A DNA stretch of 41,575 nucleotides, from the NCBI GenBank assembly GCA_014860395.1, contig JACZJU010000113.1:1-41575 (forward strand), read 5' to 3'. Positions 1 through 9,229 of the stretch are shown here, one piece after another (the first letter of the stretch is position 1; every line of letters starts with the position of its first letter). Under the pieces are notes generated by a model. It was given only the letters and a program-made list of their open reading frames with translations. It was not told where the DNA came from and made no database searches. Origin of the DNA: Burkholderiales bacterium. Lineage in GTDB: Bacteria; Pseudomonadota; Gammaproteobacteria; Burkholderiales; SG8-39. Both the position numbers and the translations under genes were made by a program.

Positions 1-2487
1 GCTGCGCAGCAACTCGCACTGAGCACGTATAAGGACGAGGAACTTCCGCCCGACTCGCGCTTCGCCGATGCGCTGGCGATACTCGATGGCATCGGCTTGC
101 GCGATCCCGGCTGCGACAGTCCGGAAACCCTGGGGCAGGGCGGCGCCATCTATAAGCGCAAATGGGAACGCGGCGGGCAGGTCGAGGACCTGCAGGCGGC
201 GCTGTACTTCTACCGCAAAGGCTGGCAATCCAATCCGCGGCGGGACATGGGCTACTGTGGCGTCAATGCGGTCTTCGTCCTGGACCTGCTCGCGCACCAG
301 GCGCGTATCGCGGCTGCCAGAACGAAGACTATCGCGCACGAGGCGGATGCCCTCGATGAACAGGCGCGCTCGATGCGCACGGAAATGCTGAATGCGCTGC
401 CTGGATTCGCGGCTGGCGACGCTAATACGAGCGGACAGTACTGGTATCTCGTGACCATGGCGGAAATCACCTTCGGCCTCGGGCAGTGGGAAGCGGCCGA
501 GGATTGGCTCGCGAAGGCGCGGCAAGCGGAGCACGACGAGTGGGAGCGGCAGACGACGGCTAAGCAGCTCGTGGCCGTCGCGGGCATGCGCGGCATTCTG
601 CCGCCGGAAGAAGGCAAGGCGCCCGCTGACTGGGATCATCCCTGGCGCGCATTGCGCGCGCTGCTCGGAGAGGACGCCGCCGCGGCGTTCGACAGCTATC
701 GCGGTAAGGTCGGGTTGGCGCTCTCCGGCGGCGGCTTTCGCGCTTCCCTGTATCATCTCGGCGTGCTCGCGCGGCTTGCCGAATGCGATGCCTTGCGCAG
801 CGTCGAGGTGCTGTCTACCGTCTCCGGGGGCAGCATCGTCGGCGCGCATTACTATCTCGCGCTTCGCCATCTGCTGCAGACGAAGAGCGACGGGGAATTG
901 GGCCGCGATGCGTATGTCTCGGCCGTGCGCGAGGTGATCGACCAATTCTGCGACGGGGTGGGCGAAAACCTGCGTGTGCGAGCGCTCTCGAACCTGTGGG
1001 CAAACGTCAAGATGCTGCTGACGCGGACCTATACCCGCAGCAACCGCATGGGCGAGCTGTACGAGAAATACCTCTATGCGGCGGTGCCGGACGGACAGGC
1101 GCCCGGGACGCTGCGCAAGCTGCGCGAACTGTTGATCCACCCCTTGCTGAGCCGCGGCTCCGGCGGCGGCGCCGACGAGCGCGACGAGCAGTTCAAGCCC
1201 AGGTTCTCCAACTGGCGGCGCAAGGCCAAGGTGCCGATTTTGCTGCTCAACACCACTTCGCTCAATTCGGGCCACAACTGGCATTTCACCGCGAGCTGGA
1301 TGGGAGAGCCGCCAGGGCTCACCGGGCAAGAGGTGGACATGAACGAGCGCTACCGCCGGCTCTACTACTCGCAGGCGCCGACCGAGGATTTGCGCGATTA
1401 TCCTCTGGGATATGCGGTCGCGGCCTCCGCCGGCGTGCCTGCGCTATTCGATCCGCTCGTGCTCGACGGCCTCTATCCCGATCGCACCGTGCGCCTCGTG
1501 GATGGCGGCGTGCACGACAACCAGGGGGTGGCGGGACTGCTGGACGAGGGCTGCAATCTGATCCTGTGCAGCGACGCATCGGGCCAGATGGATGACCAGA
1601 AATCGCCCGCAAGCGGCGTACTCAGCGTGTTCCTGCGCTCCGTCAGCATTTTGCAGGACCGGCTGCGCGAAGTGGAGTACCAGGATCTTTCGGCGCGCGA
1701 ACAAAGCCATGCGTTGCAGGGGTTCTTTTTCGTGCATATGAGGCAGGAACTGCAAATTGCGCCGATCGATTGGGTGGGCTGTGAAGATCCGGTGCCGCCT
1801 CATGGCGGCGCGGCGGTCACCAGCTACGGCGTACACCCGAAGATCCAGAAGTGTCTGGCGGAAGTGCGCACCGATCTCGACTCATTTACGGAAGTGGAGG
1901 CGTACGCGCTGATGGCCAGCGGCTACCTCATGACCGAGCACCAGTTGCGCGAGCTGGATAAGGCGCACAAATCCGCGGGACTAGCCGGCGGCTGGGCCGG
2001 CTTCGACGTCGGCGCGCCGCGCCGCAGCGATTGGCAGTTCGCGGGCTTGCTGTCCGTGATGGCGGGCGACCCTGACGGCGGCGACCAGCGCGCGCGCGAT
2101 CTCGCGCTCCAGCTGGGCGTCTCGAAGATGCTGTTCGGCAAGGTATGGAAGCTCGTGCCGGCGCTGGGCACAGCCGCAATCGTGCTGGCCTTGGCCGTTC
2201 TCGTCGCTGTCGGCGTTTGGACCTACGACCACTGGCAGAGCAAGTTCGCGTTGCAGTACGAACTCAGCGTGGGCGAGATCGTGATCGGCGTAGTGGTGCT
2301 GCTGGTGGGGATGTTGCTGCCTTTGGGCAAGTTCATCAAGCCGCTGGAGACCTTCAGGAAGTGGCTGTTCATGATTGTTCTGGCGACGGCAGGCTGTATT
2401 TCCATGAACCTGCATCTTTGGCTATTCGAGCCGCTGTTCAAATGGCGCGGCAGTCTCGCGCGATTGATGAAATTGCCAGAGAAATGA
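1..2487 (+). CDS. Patatin-like phospholipase with C-terminal membrane anchor (5' end missing)
   Basis: The frame is open from base 1, so the true start lies upstream; an internal TTG at 97 is only a fallback start. The N-terminal third is helical and TPR-like, resembling the domain found before patatin domains in some bacterial proteins (DUF4071-like, tentative). The patatin domain begins near base 712 with the oxyanion-type motif GLALSGGGFRASL. The nucleophile motif STVSGGS follows at about 820-840, and the catalytic Asp sits in VDGGVHDNQG near base 1500. This Ser-Asp dyad predicts lipid acyl hydrolase activity. Three hydrophobic segments near the C-terminus (about bases 2155-2220, 2260-2340 and 2365-2430) suggest an inner-membrane anchor. 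Substrate is unknown. The family call is firm; the N-terminal domain name is not. Confidence 0.85.
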   Translation, partial: AAQQLALSTYKDEELPPDSRFADALAILDGIGLRDPGCDSPETLGQGGAIYKRKWERGGQVEDLQAALYFYRKGWQSNPRRDMGYCGVNAVFVLDLLAHQARIAAARTKTIAHEADALDEQARSMRTEMLNALPGFAAGDANTSGQYWYLVTMAEITFGLGQWEAAEDWLAKARQAEHDEWERQTTAKQLVAVAGMRGILPPEEGKAPADWDHPWRALRALLGEDAAAAFDSYRGKVGLALSGGGFRASLYHLGVLARLAECDALRSVEVLSTVSGGSIVGAHYYLALRHLLQTKSDGELGRDAYVSAVREVIDQFCDGVGENLRVRALSNLWANVKMLLTRTYTRSNRMGELYEKYLYAAVPDGQAPGTLRKLRELLIHPLLSRGSGGGADERDEQFKPRFSNWRRKAKVPILLLNTTSLNSGHNWHFTASWMGEPPGLTGQEVDMNERYRRLYYSQAPTEDLRDYPLGYAVAASAGVPALFDPLVLDGLYPDRTVRLVDGGVHDNQGVAGLLDEGCNLILCSDASGQMDDQKSPASGVLSVFLRSVSILQDRLREVEYQDLSAREQSHALQGFFFVHMRQELQIAPIDWVGCEDPVPPHGGAAVTSYGVHPKIQKCLAEVRTDLDSFTEVEAYALMASGYLMTEHQLRELDKAHKSAGLAGGWAGFDVGAPRRSDWQFAGLLSVMAGDPDGGDQRARDLALQLGVSKMLFGKVWKLVPALGTAAIVLALAVLVAVGVWTYDHWQSKFALQYELSVGEIVIGVVVLLVGMLLPLGKFIKPLETFRKWLFMIVLATAGCISMNLHLWLFEPLFKWRGSLARLMKLPEK

Positions 2488-2508
2488 CAAAGAGGTAGTT
2501 TGCCGGAT

Positions 2509-3126
2509 TCACGGCAGCCACAACTCGAATATAGCCCCTCCTTCGGGGCGGTTGCGCAGCACGACTTTTCCGGCGCGCGTGCCGTTGGTGTGGGCCTGTG
2601 CAATGGCCTGACACAGCGCCGTGCCCAGTCCTGTTGAAGGCTCGCCGCACTTGCCCAGACCAGGCCCGTCATCGGCAACCGAGAAGACGAGATACCCATC
2701 GAGCATGCCGCAGGCGAGGATGACTTCGCTCCTGGCGAATCGCAGCGCGTTATGCACCGCGGCTTCCAGCGCCATGCGCGTTAGGTAGTCGTCGAAGAAC
2801 CAAAATGGCGCGCTCGGTTCGCGCGTGACCGTCTTGATGGCCACCGCCTGCGGCGGCAGCACCAGTCCCGCGGCGACTTCGCGCAGGAAATCCTCCGGGG
2901 TGTTGTCGCGCAGTTGCGCCTTCAGCCCTGCCTCCGCCGATCGATACAGGGTCAGAAACCCGACAAGCCGCTGCGACAGTGCCACGGTCGTGGCGTGGAG
3001 CTTGCCGGTATCGCATTCAAGCTCCGAGCCGATGGTGCGTTCGGCAATATTCCCCGTGCTCGAAGTCAACGACGCCAAGGCGTTCTTCAAGTCATGCACG
3101 ACGGTGGCTACGAGGGCGTCTTTCAT
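2509..3126 (-). CDS. Short sensor-less histidine kinase
   Basis: This 205-residue protein consists of little more than a kinase core. The phospho-acceptor motif is at the very N-terminus (HDLKNALASL, His11). An N-box-like stretch, EAAVHNALRFAR, and a G1 box, VADDGPGLGK, mark the HATPase domain. There is no membrane segment and no PAS or GAF domain, so it is probably a cytoplasmic kinase whose input comes from a partner. Its ATG overlaps the stop of the upstream receiver-TPR gene by four bases (ATGA), indicating translational coupling. The natural reading is a kinase acting on or with that receiver protein. The signal is not visible from sequence. Confidence 0.82.
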   Translation of the reverse strand: MKDALVATVVHDLKNALASLTSSTGNIAERTIGSELECDTGKLHATTVALSQRLVGFLTLYRSAEAGLKAQLRDNTPEDFLREVAAGLVLPPQAVAIKTVTREPSAPFWFFDDYLTRMALEAAVHNALRFARSEVILACGMLDGYLVFSVADDGPGLGKCGEPSTGLGTALCQAIAQAHTNGTRAGKVVLRNRPEGGAIFELWLP

Positions 3127-4766
3127 GTGACGGCTTCAGCGCGCGCTTTGAGCAAAAGTTCGTTGAAGAAGGCGGACATCTTGACCACCCGTTCGGTGCC
3201 ATGGGCCAGCGCATCAAGCCTTGCCAGATACTCGCGAACCCGGGTTGCCACCTCAATGTCCAGTCCATTCTGCGAGATGAACAACAGATTGATTTGTGCT
3301 GCGGCAACCAGCACGCCGACGTTGTTTGGCAAGCCGGCTATCGCCTCGGCAATGATCGCCTGGGCTTCGGCGAGCTGGGCTTTTTTTGCCAGGCCCAATG
3401 CCCGTTCGGTCAGCGCGAGCATCTCCTGCACCTGCGCGTCGACGATGCGGCCGGCGATTTCCTCGCGGCCGGCATCTTTGAGCACCTTCTTTGCGGCTGC
3501 AATCAGTCGGGCATCCTCGTGATTCGCGCGCACCGCATTGGTGATGATGCGCTCACCCTCCGCATCTTTGCCGAGGGCAAAGCAGGCCTTGGATACGGCC
3601 AGGGTGGCTTCGGGGTCGGCGTTCTTGGCGAGTTCAAGCGCGCGCTCCAACGCCGCCGCAGCAGCCTCCTCATCGCCGGTCTCGCCATAGGCGCGAGCCT
3701 CTACTGCGGCTGCGATCGCCTGGAATCCTGTTTCGTTGGCAAACTCCCGCTGCACCGGTTTCAGCGCTTCCAGCGCCTTGTCCGGGGCGCCTGTGTCCAT
3801 GTAGATCTGCGCCAGGGCGGCGTTGTCATAGGGGTTCTTGGTGACCGATGTGCGCGTGGATGCGACAACCTTGGCGTAAGCAGCCGTTGCCGTTTCCATA
3901 TTTCCCATGCGAACGGCCGTTTCTGCGACGGCGCGCGAGCGCTTTGCCGAAGGCACGATGCTCTCGGCCTTATGCAGCGCGTCCAGCGCTTGCGCATCTT
4001 CCCCACGGGCCTGGTGTATTTCTGCCAGGAGCTCATAGGCTCCGACCAGTGTCGGGTTGGCCGCGGATATTGCCACCACCGCCGTTACTGCCTTTTCCGT
4101 TTCTCCTGCGTCGCGCAACGCCCTTGCAAATCCGAGCTCCGCCCACGGCACTCCCTGGCGAATTGACAAGGCCTGCGCGAACACCGCTTTGGCCTCGTCG
4201 TGACGGTTGAGGCTGGTCAGGCAACGCGCTTTCAGGCGCAGCGCGTCCATGGTGAACTTGGATCCGGCCTCGGTCAGCTTGCTGAATTGGGCGATAGCGC
4301 CCTCCAAATCACCCACGCTCATGCGCTTTATCGCCGGTTCGAGTGCGTCCTGCCTCTCGAAGTGCCGCATCAGCCGGCTCTCGAGATTGGTCGCCGTAAA
4401 AGGTTTGATGAGATAGTCGTCGGGTGCGTAATCGCTGGCAGTCGCCACGTAGTCGTAGCTGGACTCCGCGGTGACCATGAACCAGACGGTGGCCGGCAGG
4501 AGCAGCTTCTTCGAACGCACGTGTTCGAGCAATTGCTGCCCGTTGGTGCTGCCGCCCAGGTTGTAGTCGCAAAGCACCAGGTCGAACGGCCGGCCGGCCG
4601 GCTGCTGCGCGATCGCTTTCAGTGCTTCGGTGGCGGACGCGGCTTGGGCCACATCCTGAATGCCAAGTTGATGCAGCTGCGCGCGCAGGTTCGCCCGCAT
4701 CCCCGACATGTCGTCGATGAGCAGGGCTTTCAATTTTGAAACGCGTGAGTTTTGAATAATGACCAT
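3123..4766 (-). CDS. Response regulator: CheY-like receiver fused to a TPR domain
   Basis: The predicted protein has 547 residues. A receiver domain fills the first ~130: acidic pocket LLIDDMSGM, phospho-accepting Asp in LVLCDYNLGG and the conserved Lys in YLIKPFTATNL. The rest is a long array of alpha-helical TPR-type repeats rich in Ala and Leu, with no DNA-binding or enzymatic output domain. It therefore probably works through protein contacts. The frame stays open upstream to 5033, but the receiver fold starts just after the ATG at 4766 and the upstream residues look non-coding, so 4766 is preferred; no strong ribosome site is visible there. It is translationally coupled to the downstream kinase. 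Confidence 0.82.
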   Translation of the reverse strand: MVIIQNSRVSKLKALLIDDMSGMRANLRAQLHQLGIQDVAQAASATEALKAIAQQPAGRPFDLVLCDYNLGGSTNGQQLLEHVRSKKLLLPATVWFMVTAESSYDYVATASDYAPDDYLIKPFTATNLESRLMRHFERQDALEPAIKRMSVGDLEGAIAQFSKLTEAGSKFTMDALRLKARCLTSLNRHDEAKAVFAQALSIRQGVPWAELGFARALRDAGETEKAVTAVVAISAANPTLVGAYELLAEIHQARGEDAQALDALHKAESIVPSAKRSRAVAETAVRMGNMETATAAYAKVVASTRTSVTKNPYDNAALAQIYMDTGAPDKALEALKPVQREFANETGFQAIAAAVEARAYGETGDEEAAAAALERALELAKNADPEATLAVSKACFALGKDAEGERIITNAVRANHEDARLIAAAKKVLKDAGREEIAGRIVDAQVQEMLALTERALGLAKKAQLAEAQAIIAEAIAGLPNNVGVLVAAAQINLLFISQNGLDIEVATRVREYLARLDALAHGTERVVKMSAFFNELLLKARAEAVT

Positions 4767-5144
4767 AACGTCTACATAAACTCTAGAAGCGGATTGAACG
4801 GCGTTGGCGCCCCGCAACAGGCGGGCGGGCCAACCGGTTATTGCATCAGAAGGGACCGGCAACGCAGCCATGCGGGTAGCGCAACGATCCCCACTCGTCG
4901 CTCCATACATAACGGCAGCCTGCGGGCAATCCTTAATATTTGAACCGTAAAAGTATTCTTCGGCGTCTCCCAAGCCATTGCAGGGGACGGCTGCGGTCAA
5001 AAATACCCGGCGGCGGGGCATATTGCCGCGCACAATTCTTCCATCGGCGCCGGGAATGGCTATATTCTGCTATCGGCCCGTTTCGTTCGGGTGGCGCCCA
5101 GTCCGGGTGTATCGATCGAATCTCGTGCAAAAGGACGCAAGACA
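4767..5144. other. Divergent intergenic region upstream of the TPR regulator and metC
   Basis: About 380 bases without a convincing gene. It must hold promoters for the minus-strand regulator pair and the plus-strand metC. A TATATT-like stretch near 5060 is a possible metC -10 element, followed by a small GC-rich hairpin in the leader. No riboswitch consensus or repeat was recognised. Short open frames here lack ribosome sites and recognisable products. Confidence 0.5.
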
Positions 5145-6329
5145 ATGACAGATAAGAAGAAATTGAAGCGCGACACCATTACCTCACATGCCGGGCGCGA
5201 CCCGCTGCGCTTCGATGGCGTCGTGAACACGCCGGTATATCGTGCCTCGACGGTGCTGTTCCCGGACGTCGAGTCGTACCAGGGACGCGACCCCGACGAT
5301 TACAAGGTCATGCGTTACGGCATCTACGGAACGCCCACCACATTCGCGCTGGAAGAGGCCGTCGCGCAGTTGGAGGGCGGCCACGCCGCAGTGGCATTGC
5401 CCTCGGGCCTGGCCGGCATAGTCGCCGCGCTGGCCGCATTTGCGCGATCCGGCGCCCACATCCTGATCGCGGATTCGGTATACCAACCGACGCGCAATTT
5501 CTGTGACAAGCGGCTGCGGCCCCTGGGCGTGGACATCGAATACTACGATCCCTTGATCGGGCTGGCTATCGCCGGGCTGATTCGCCCTGAGACGACTGCC
5601 GTCTTCTGCGAATCGCCGGGTTCGCATACGTTTGAAATGCAGGACATCCCGGCCATCGCGGCGGCGGCGCATGCCAAGGACATTCCCGTGCTCGTCGACA
5701 CTACCTGGGGCACGCCATATTTTTTCCGTGCGTTTGAGCACGGCGTCGATATCTCGATCCACGCCGGCACCAAGTACATTTCCGGCCATTCGGACGTGAT
5801 GATGGGCATTGTCGTCACCAATGAGCGTTACTGGCTCACGCTGCGGCGGGCCGTTGCCGACTACGGCTACTGCGTGAGTCCGGATGACTGTTATCTTGCG
5901 CTGCGCGGTTTGCGCACCATCGGCGTGCGCATGCGGCAGCAGCAGCAGAGTGCGCTCAAGATCGCTCGCTGGCTGCAGGCGCGGCCGGAAGTTCTGCGTG
6001 TGCTTTACCCCGCGCTCGAGGGTGATCCGGGTCATACCATCTGGAAGCGCGATTTCAGTGGTGCGGCATCGCTGTTCGGGGTGATTCTCAAGCCCGTGAG
6101 CGATCAGGCTGTCACCGCGCTGGTCGACTCGCTGGATCTGTTCGGCATCGGATCAAGCTGGGGCGGATTTGAAAGCCTGGCGATACGCGCGTACCCGGAA
6201 AAATACCGCAGTGCAACCCAATGGAATCCGGGCGGACCGCTGCTGCGGCTGCACATCGGGCTGGAAGATCCGGACGATCTGATTTCCGATCTGGAACAGG
6301 GTTTTGCGCAAATGCATCGAGCGGGATGA
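5145..6329 (+). CDS. metC: Cystathionine beta-lyase (PLP-dependent trans-sulfuration enzyme)
   Basis: This 394-residue Cys/Met-metabolism PLP enzyme would cleave cystathionine to homocysteine, pyruvate and ammonia in methionine synthesis. Typical features in order are: the N-terminal active-site region KVMRYGIYGTPT, the PLP-phosphate region LPSGLAGIVAAL, the cofactor Asp in VLVDTTWGTPYFF, the Schiff-base Lys in SIHAGTKYISGHSD, and the C-terminal GSSWGGFESL segment typical of MetC. The ATG at 5145 is chosen because AAAGGA lies just upstream and the upstream residues do not fit the family. Cystathionine gamma-lyase or a related paralogue cannot be excluded, but the SSWGGFESL segment favours MetC. 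Confidence 0.9.
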   Translation: MTDKKKLKRDTITSHAGRDPLRFDGVVNTPVYRASTVLFPDVESYQGRDPDDYKVMRYGIYGTPTTFALEEAVAQLEGGHAAVALPSGLAGIVAALAAFARSGAHILIADSVYQPTRNFCDKRLRPLGVDIEYYDPLIGLAIAGLIRPETTAVFCESPGSHTFEMQDIPAIAAAAHAKDIPVLVDTTWGTPYFFRAFEHGVDISIHAGTKYISGHSDVMMGIVVTNERYWLTLRRAVADYGYCVSPDDCYLALRGLRTIGVRMRQQQQSALKIARWLQARPEVLRVLYPALEGDPGHTIWKRDFSGAASLFGVILKPVSDQAVTALVDSLDLFGIGSSWGGFESLAIRAYPEKYRSATQWNPGGPLLRLHIGLEDPDDLISDLEQGFAQMHRAG

Positions 6330-6351
6330 GAGTACCCGGCCGCGGCAAAAT

Positions 6352-6398
6352 TTATCCACAGAATTTGTGGACAAGCCTGTGGACAACCGCGTGGATAC
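6352..6398. promoter_or_regulatory. Cluster of DnaA-box-like sites downstream of metC
   Basis: A perfect consensus DnaA box TTATCCACA (6352-6360) is followed by two inverted near-consensus boxes TGTGGACAA (6366-6374 and 6378-6386). A degenerate fourth, CGTGGATAC, starts at 6390. The last three start exactly 12 bp apart. The first and second boxes can also pair as a hairpin. No dnaA, dnaN or other origin gene is near, so a DnaA-binding or titration site is more likely than an origin. A transcription terminator for metC is the alternative, though no T-tract is seen. Confidence 0.5.
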
Positions 6399-6472
6399 GT
6401 CTGCCTTAGCTTGACGAATTCTGCTGAATTTCGGGTGTGCCAATTGTTTGAGCGTTCGCCGCCACGCCAGGT

Positions 6473-6949
6473 TCAGGCAACAGCCGGCGCACGCTTGCGC
6501 TCGCGTCGGCGGCAGGTGGGACTGCGCTCAGAGTCCTTTCGCCGAAGCAGGAAGTCGCGGTATTTCATGTCTTCCTGCAACAGATGGTCGACCAGCAACT
6601 GCTTGATGTGCAGGCCTTTGAGCGCCCAGGTGAAACTGACGTCGGCGCGTTCGAATTCCTTCATGATGCGGTCAAACTGCGCGGTGAGCTCGGCGTGCTT
6701 GGCAGCGTGTGCGGCCCGATCCGGATAATTCCATAGCGCCAGCAGTCTTTGTTCATGCCAAAAATGGTGCGATGCTTCCATCAGCATCAGGTCGAGCAGT
6801 CGCTCTACCGTCGCCTTGTTCCTGCATTCGATAATGGCCTTGTTCAATTCGTTGACGCGCGCGACAAATTGCCGATGTTCCTGGTCGATTTCGGCCACGC
6901 CTACACTTAAGGATTCACTCCAGCGGATTTCCCATTCGCAATTGTTCAC
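6473..6949 (-). CDS. Bacteriohemerythrin (oxygen-binding diiron protein)
   Basis: A single hemerythrin domain of 158 residues. All expected iron ligands are visible: His25 in DQEHRQF, His62 and Glu66 in HHFWHEQ, His81 and His85 in HAAKH, and a His and Asp in VDHLLQED. The protein should bind O2 reversibly and may serve oxygen storage, delivery or sensing. The GTG at 6949 is chosen because a GGAGAA ribosome site sits five bases upstream and the domain starts at once; longer ATG starts at 6976 or 7027 lack this. Such proteins are common in microaerobic betaproteobacteria, which fits the ubiUVT and box genes in this window. Confidence 0.88.
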   Translation of the reverse strand: MNNCEWEIRWSESLSVGVAEIDQEHRQFVARVNELNKAIIECRNKATVERLLDLMLMEASHHFWHEQRLLALWNYPDRAAHAAKHAELTAQFDRIMKEFERADVSFTWALKGLHIKQLLVDHLLQEDMKYRDFLLRRKDSERSPTCRRRERKRAPAVA

Positions 6950-7217
6950 GGCAGTTCTCCCACAGGCGGCTTGCATATGGTTCGAATGTGAAAATAGTGC
7001 CGGCTTTTTGGCTGCTCCATTTGACAAGCATCAAGCAATTTCCAGACGCCATAAAAATCCCGGGTTTCGCGGGCATGGTGCAGAGGGCCGGCCGGCGCGA
7101 TCCGGTATCGCCACGCATCCACCGGACGCATGTCGGGCGTTGGCAATGCCGTCATAATGCAGGGGAGCGCGCCGGCGCCCGCTGCCGGCATTGACAATCA
7201 CAGATGCACGGATATCC

Positions 7218-8210
7218 ATGCTGAAGGTCGCTATCGTCGGTCTGGGCCGCTGGGGTCAGAGGCTGGTCGAGTCGGTGCATACACGCGCAAGCGCGAAGCT
7301 TCGCTTCACGCACGCAGTGGCGCGAACGCCGGACAAGGTGCGCGCATATTGCGGCGAGCGCGGGCTGGTCCTGACCCGCGATCTCGCACAGGTGCTTGCC
7401 GACCCTGCGGTGGGCGCGGTGGTTCTGGCCACACCGCACTCGCAGCATGCCGGGCAGGTTGCCGCGGCGGCCAGGGCGGGCAAGCATGTGTTTGTGGAGA
7501 AGCCGTTTACGCTGGATGCGGCGAGCGCGCGTGCCGCGGCGCGGACCTGTCGCGACGCCGGCGTCGTTCTCGCGCTGGGGCACAACCGGCGTTTTCTTCC
7601 CGCGTTCGTCGAAATGAAGCGCATCGTCGCCGCAGGGGAGCTTGGGGAAGTCCTGCACCTGGAAGGCAATTTTTCGGGAAACTTCGGTCTTGGCTATCAG
7701 CCGGGCGCGTGGCGGGCGACGCAAGGCGAAAGTCCGATCGGCGGTATGACGGCAATGGGCATCCATATTATCGATGCCTTCGTCGGTCTCGCCGGACCGA
7801 TCGCCTCGATACGCTGCGAGAGCCAGCGCAAGGTGCTGGCCGTGGATCTGGACGACACGACTTCGGCGTTCGTGCGCTTCGCCGGCGGCGCCACCGGCTG
7901 CATGAGCACGCTCACCGCGACCGGCCGCATTGTGCGTCTGCAGGTGTTCGGCACGCGCGGCTGGCTGCATTTGCTCGACCACCGGATCTTGGAGATTTGC
8001 GACATCGATGGCAAGGTGCGGCGGATCGAGTTCCCGCAGGTGGACACTGAGCGCGCCGAACTGGAAGCGTTCGCGGACGCCGTTGCGGGTGTGGCGATTT
8101 ACCCGGTTCCAGTGGAAGACGCAATTCACGGCGTTGCCGTGATGGAGGCCGCGGTCCACTCGGCTGAGCGCGGCGGTGAGCGCATGGCTGTGGATGGCGG
8201 TACGGAATAG
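7218..8210 (+). CDS. Gfo/Idh/MocA-family NAD(P)-dependent oxidoreductase
   Basis: A 330-residue protein with an N-terminal Rossmann fold (VAIVGLGRWGQRL) and the family's EKPF motif containing the conserved Lys (VFVEKPFTLDA). The C-terminal substrate domain has a GGMTAMGIHIIDAF stretch carrying the usual His/Asp region. Members oxidise or reduce sugars, inositols or related polyols; the substrate cannot be read here. The ATG at 7218 directly precedes the Rossmann strand and is preferred to the upstream in-frame TTG at 7191. It lies upstream of a crotonase and an acyl-CoA dehydrogenase on the same strand, but a ~110-bp gap makes co-transcription uncertain. Confidence 0.82.
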   Translation: MLKVAIVGLGRWGQRLVESVHTRASAKLRFTHAVARTPDKVRAYCGERGLVLTRDLAQVLADPAVGAVVLATPHSQHAGQVAAAARAGKHVFVEKPFTLDAASARAAARTCRDAGVVLALGHNRRFLPAFVEMKRIVAAGELGEVLHLEGNFSGNFGLGYQPGAWRATQGESPIGGMTAMGIHIIDAFVGLAGPIASIRCESQRKVLAVDLDDTTSAFVRFAGGATGCMSTLTATGRIVRLQVFGTRGWLHLLDHRILEICDIDGKVRRIEFPQVDTERAELEAFADAVAGVAIYPVPVEDAIHGVAVMEAAVHSAERGGERMAVDGGTE

Positions 8211-8320
8211 GGGCGCGGCAGTGGCGGCCGTTCGGCGCTCCTGTTGACGTGGCACAATTGTCCTTTTCTGCCAGCAACGGGCAATTGGTCCCGAAACAGC
8301 AAACACAGGGAGATCGAGCT

Positions 8321-9130
8321 ATGCAGAACTCGAGCGGAAACGGCACCGTCATGTGGGAATTGGACGCGCGCGGTGTCGCTACGGTGGCGCTGAATCGGCC
8401 GGAGGTGAACAACGCCTACAACGGCGATCTGGTCCACGGCGTGCACGAAGCCATGGACGCGCTGGCTGCGGCGCAGGGTGTGCGCGCGCTGGTGCTCAAG
8501 GGCAATGGCAGGCACTTCCAGGCCGGGGCGGATCTGGCCTGGATCAGCGCGGTCGGGCAAATGTCACCGGAGGAAAATGAGAAGGCATCGCGCGCGACCG
8601 GCGAGCTGGTGCGAAGGCTGGACATGCTGCCGATCCCGACCGTCGCCCTGGTGCAGGGGGGCTGCTTCGGCGGCGGCACCGGCATCGTCGCCGCATGTGA
8701 CGTCGTCGTCGCCAGCGAGGATGCGATCTTCGCGATTACGGAAACCCGTTGGGGCTTGATGGCGGGCATCATACTGCCGCAACTGTGCCAGGCGATCGGC
8801 TTGCGCGCATTGCGCCGCTATGCCTTGAGCGGGGAGCGGTTCGATGCGCACGAAGCGCGCCGCATCGGCCTCGCGCACGAGGTCTGCGCGACCGGCAAGC
8901 TGGAGGAGGTGGGCGCCAGGATCGTCGACGGGCTGTTGATGAATGCGCCGAATGCGACAGCTGCCACCAAGCTATGGTCGTTGCGGGTGGCTGGCGCCAT
9001 CGTCGAGGACGCGCTGTTCGCCGAGCTGGTGCACGAGCATGCGTCCGCGCGTCAACTCGCCGAGGCGGTGGAAGGGCTGGCCTCATTCAGGGAAAAACGC
9101 AAACCAGCCTGGTATCCGGCCGCGGCTTGA
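8321..9130 (+). CDS. Enoyl-CoA hydratase/isomerase family protein
   Basis: A 269-residue crotonase fold. The CoA/oxyanion segment GNGRHFQAGADLAWI and the second oxyanion loop GGCFGGGTGIVAACD are clear. By eye, the first catalytic Glu of rat-type hydratase is Gly here (GGTGI), while the second is kept in ITETRWGLMAG. This pattern resembles methylglutaconyl-type hydratases more than the classical short-chain enzyme, so a branched-chain or isoprenoid acid step is possible. The start at 8321 follows AGGGAGATCGAGCT. It is followed 99 bp later by an acyl-CoA dehydrogenase, a plausible functional pair (dehydrogenate, then hydrate). Confidence 0.82.
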   Translation: MQNSSGNGTVMWELDARGVATVALNRPEVNNAYNGDLVHGVHEAMDALAAAQGVRALVLKGNGRHFQAGADLAWISAVGQMSPEENEKASRATGELVRRLDMLPIPTVALVQGGCFGGGTGIVAACDVVVASEDAIFAITETRWGLMAGIILPQLCQAIGLRALRRYALSGERFDAHEARRIGLAHEVCATGKLEEVGARIVDGLLMNAPNATAATKLWSLRVAGAIVEDALFAELVHEHASARQLAEAVEGLASFREKRKPAWYPAAA

Positions 9131-9229
9131 GCGCTTGCAGGGAAAAGGAGCCAATTTTCGAATTGGTGCAACGGCCTCCGATTGGTCCATTACAACATTA
9201 TTCGTAACGCTTCAACAAAGGGCAAAGAC

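Noticed and set aside
4767..5033. N-terminal extension of the receiver-TPR protein to 5033
   Set aside because: The extra 89 residues have no domain character and precede the start of the receiver fold; the ATG at 4766 fits the family.
6338..6352. 15-bp identity GGCCGCGGCAAAATT with the family 2 copy at 35636-35650
   Set aside because: The linker and hairpin B are absent near 6338, so it is not a convincing sixth copy; could be chance or a very decayed remnant.
6352..6398. Chromosomal replication origin
   Set aside because: Too few boxes, no AT-rich unwinding region, and no dnaA, dnaN, gyrB, parAB or mnmG nearby.
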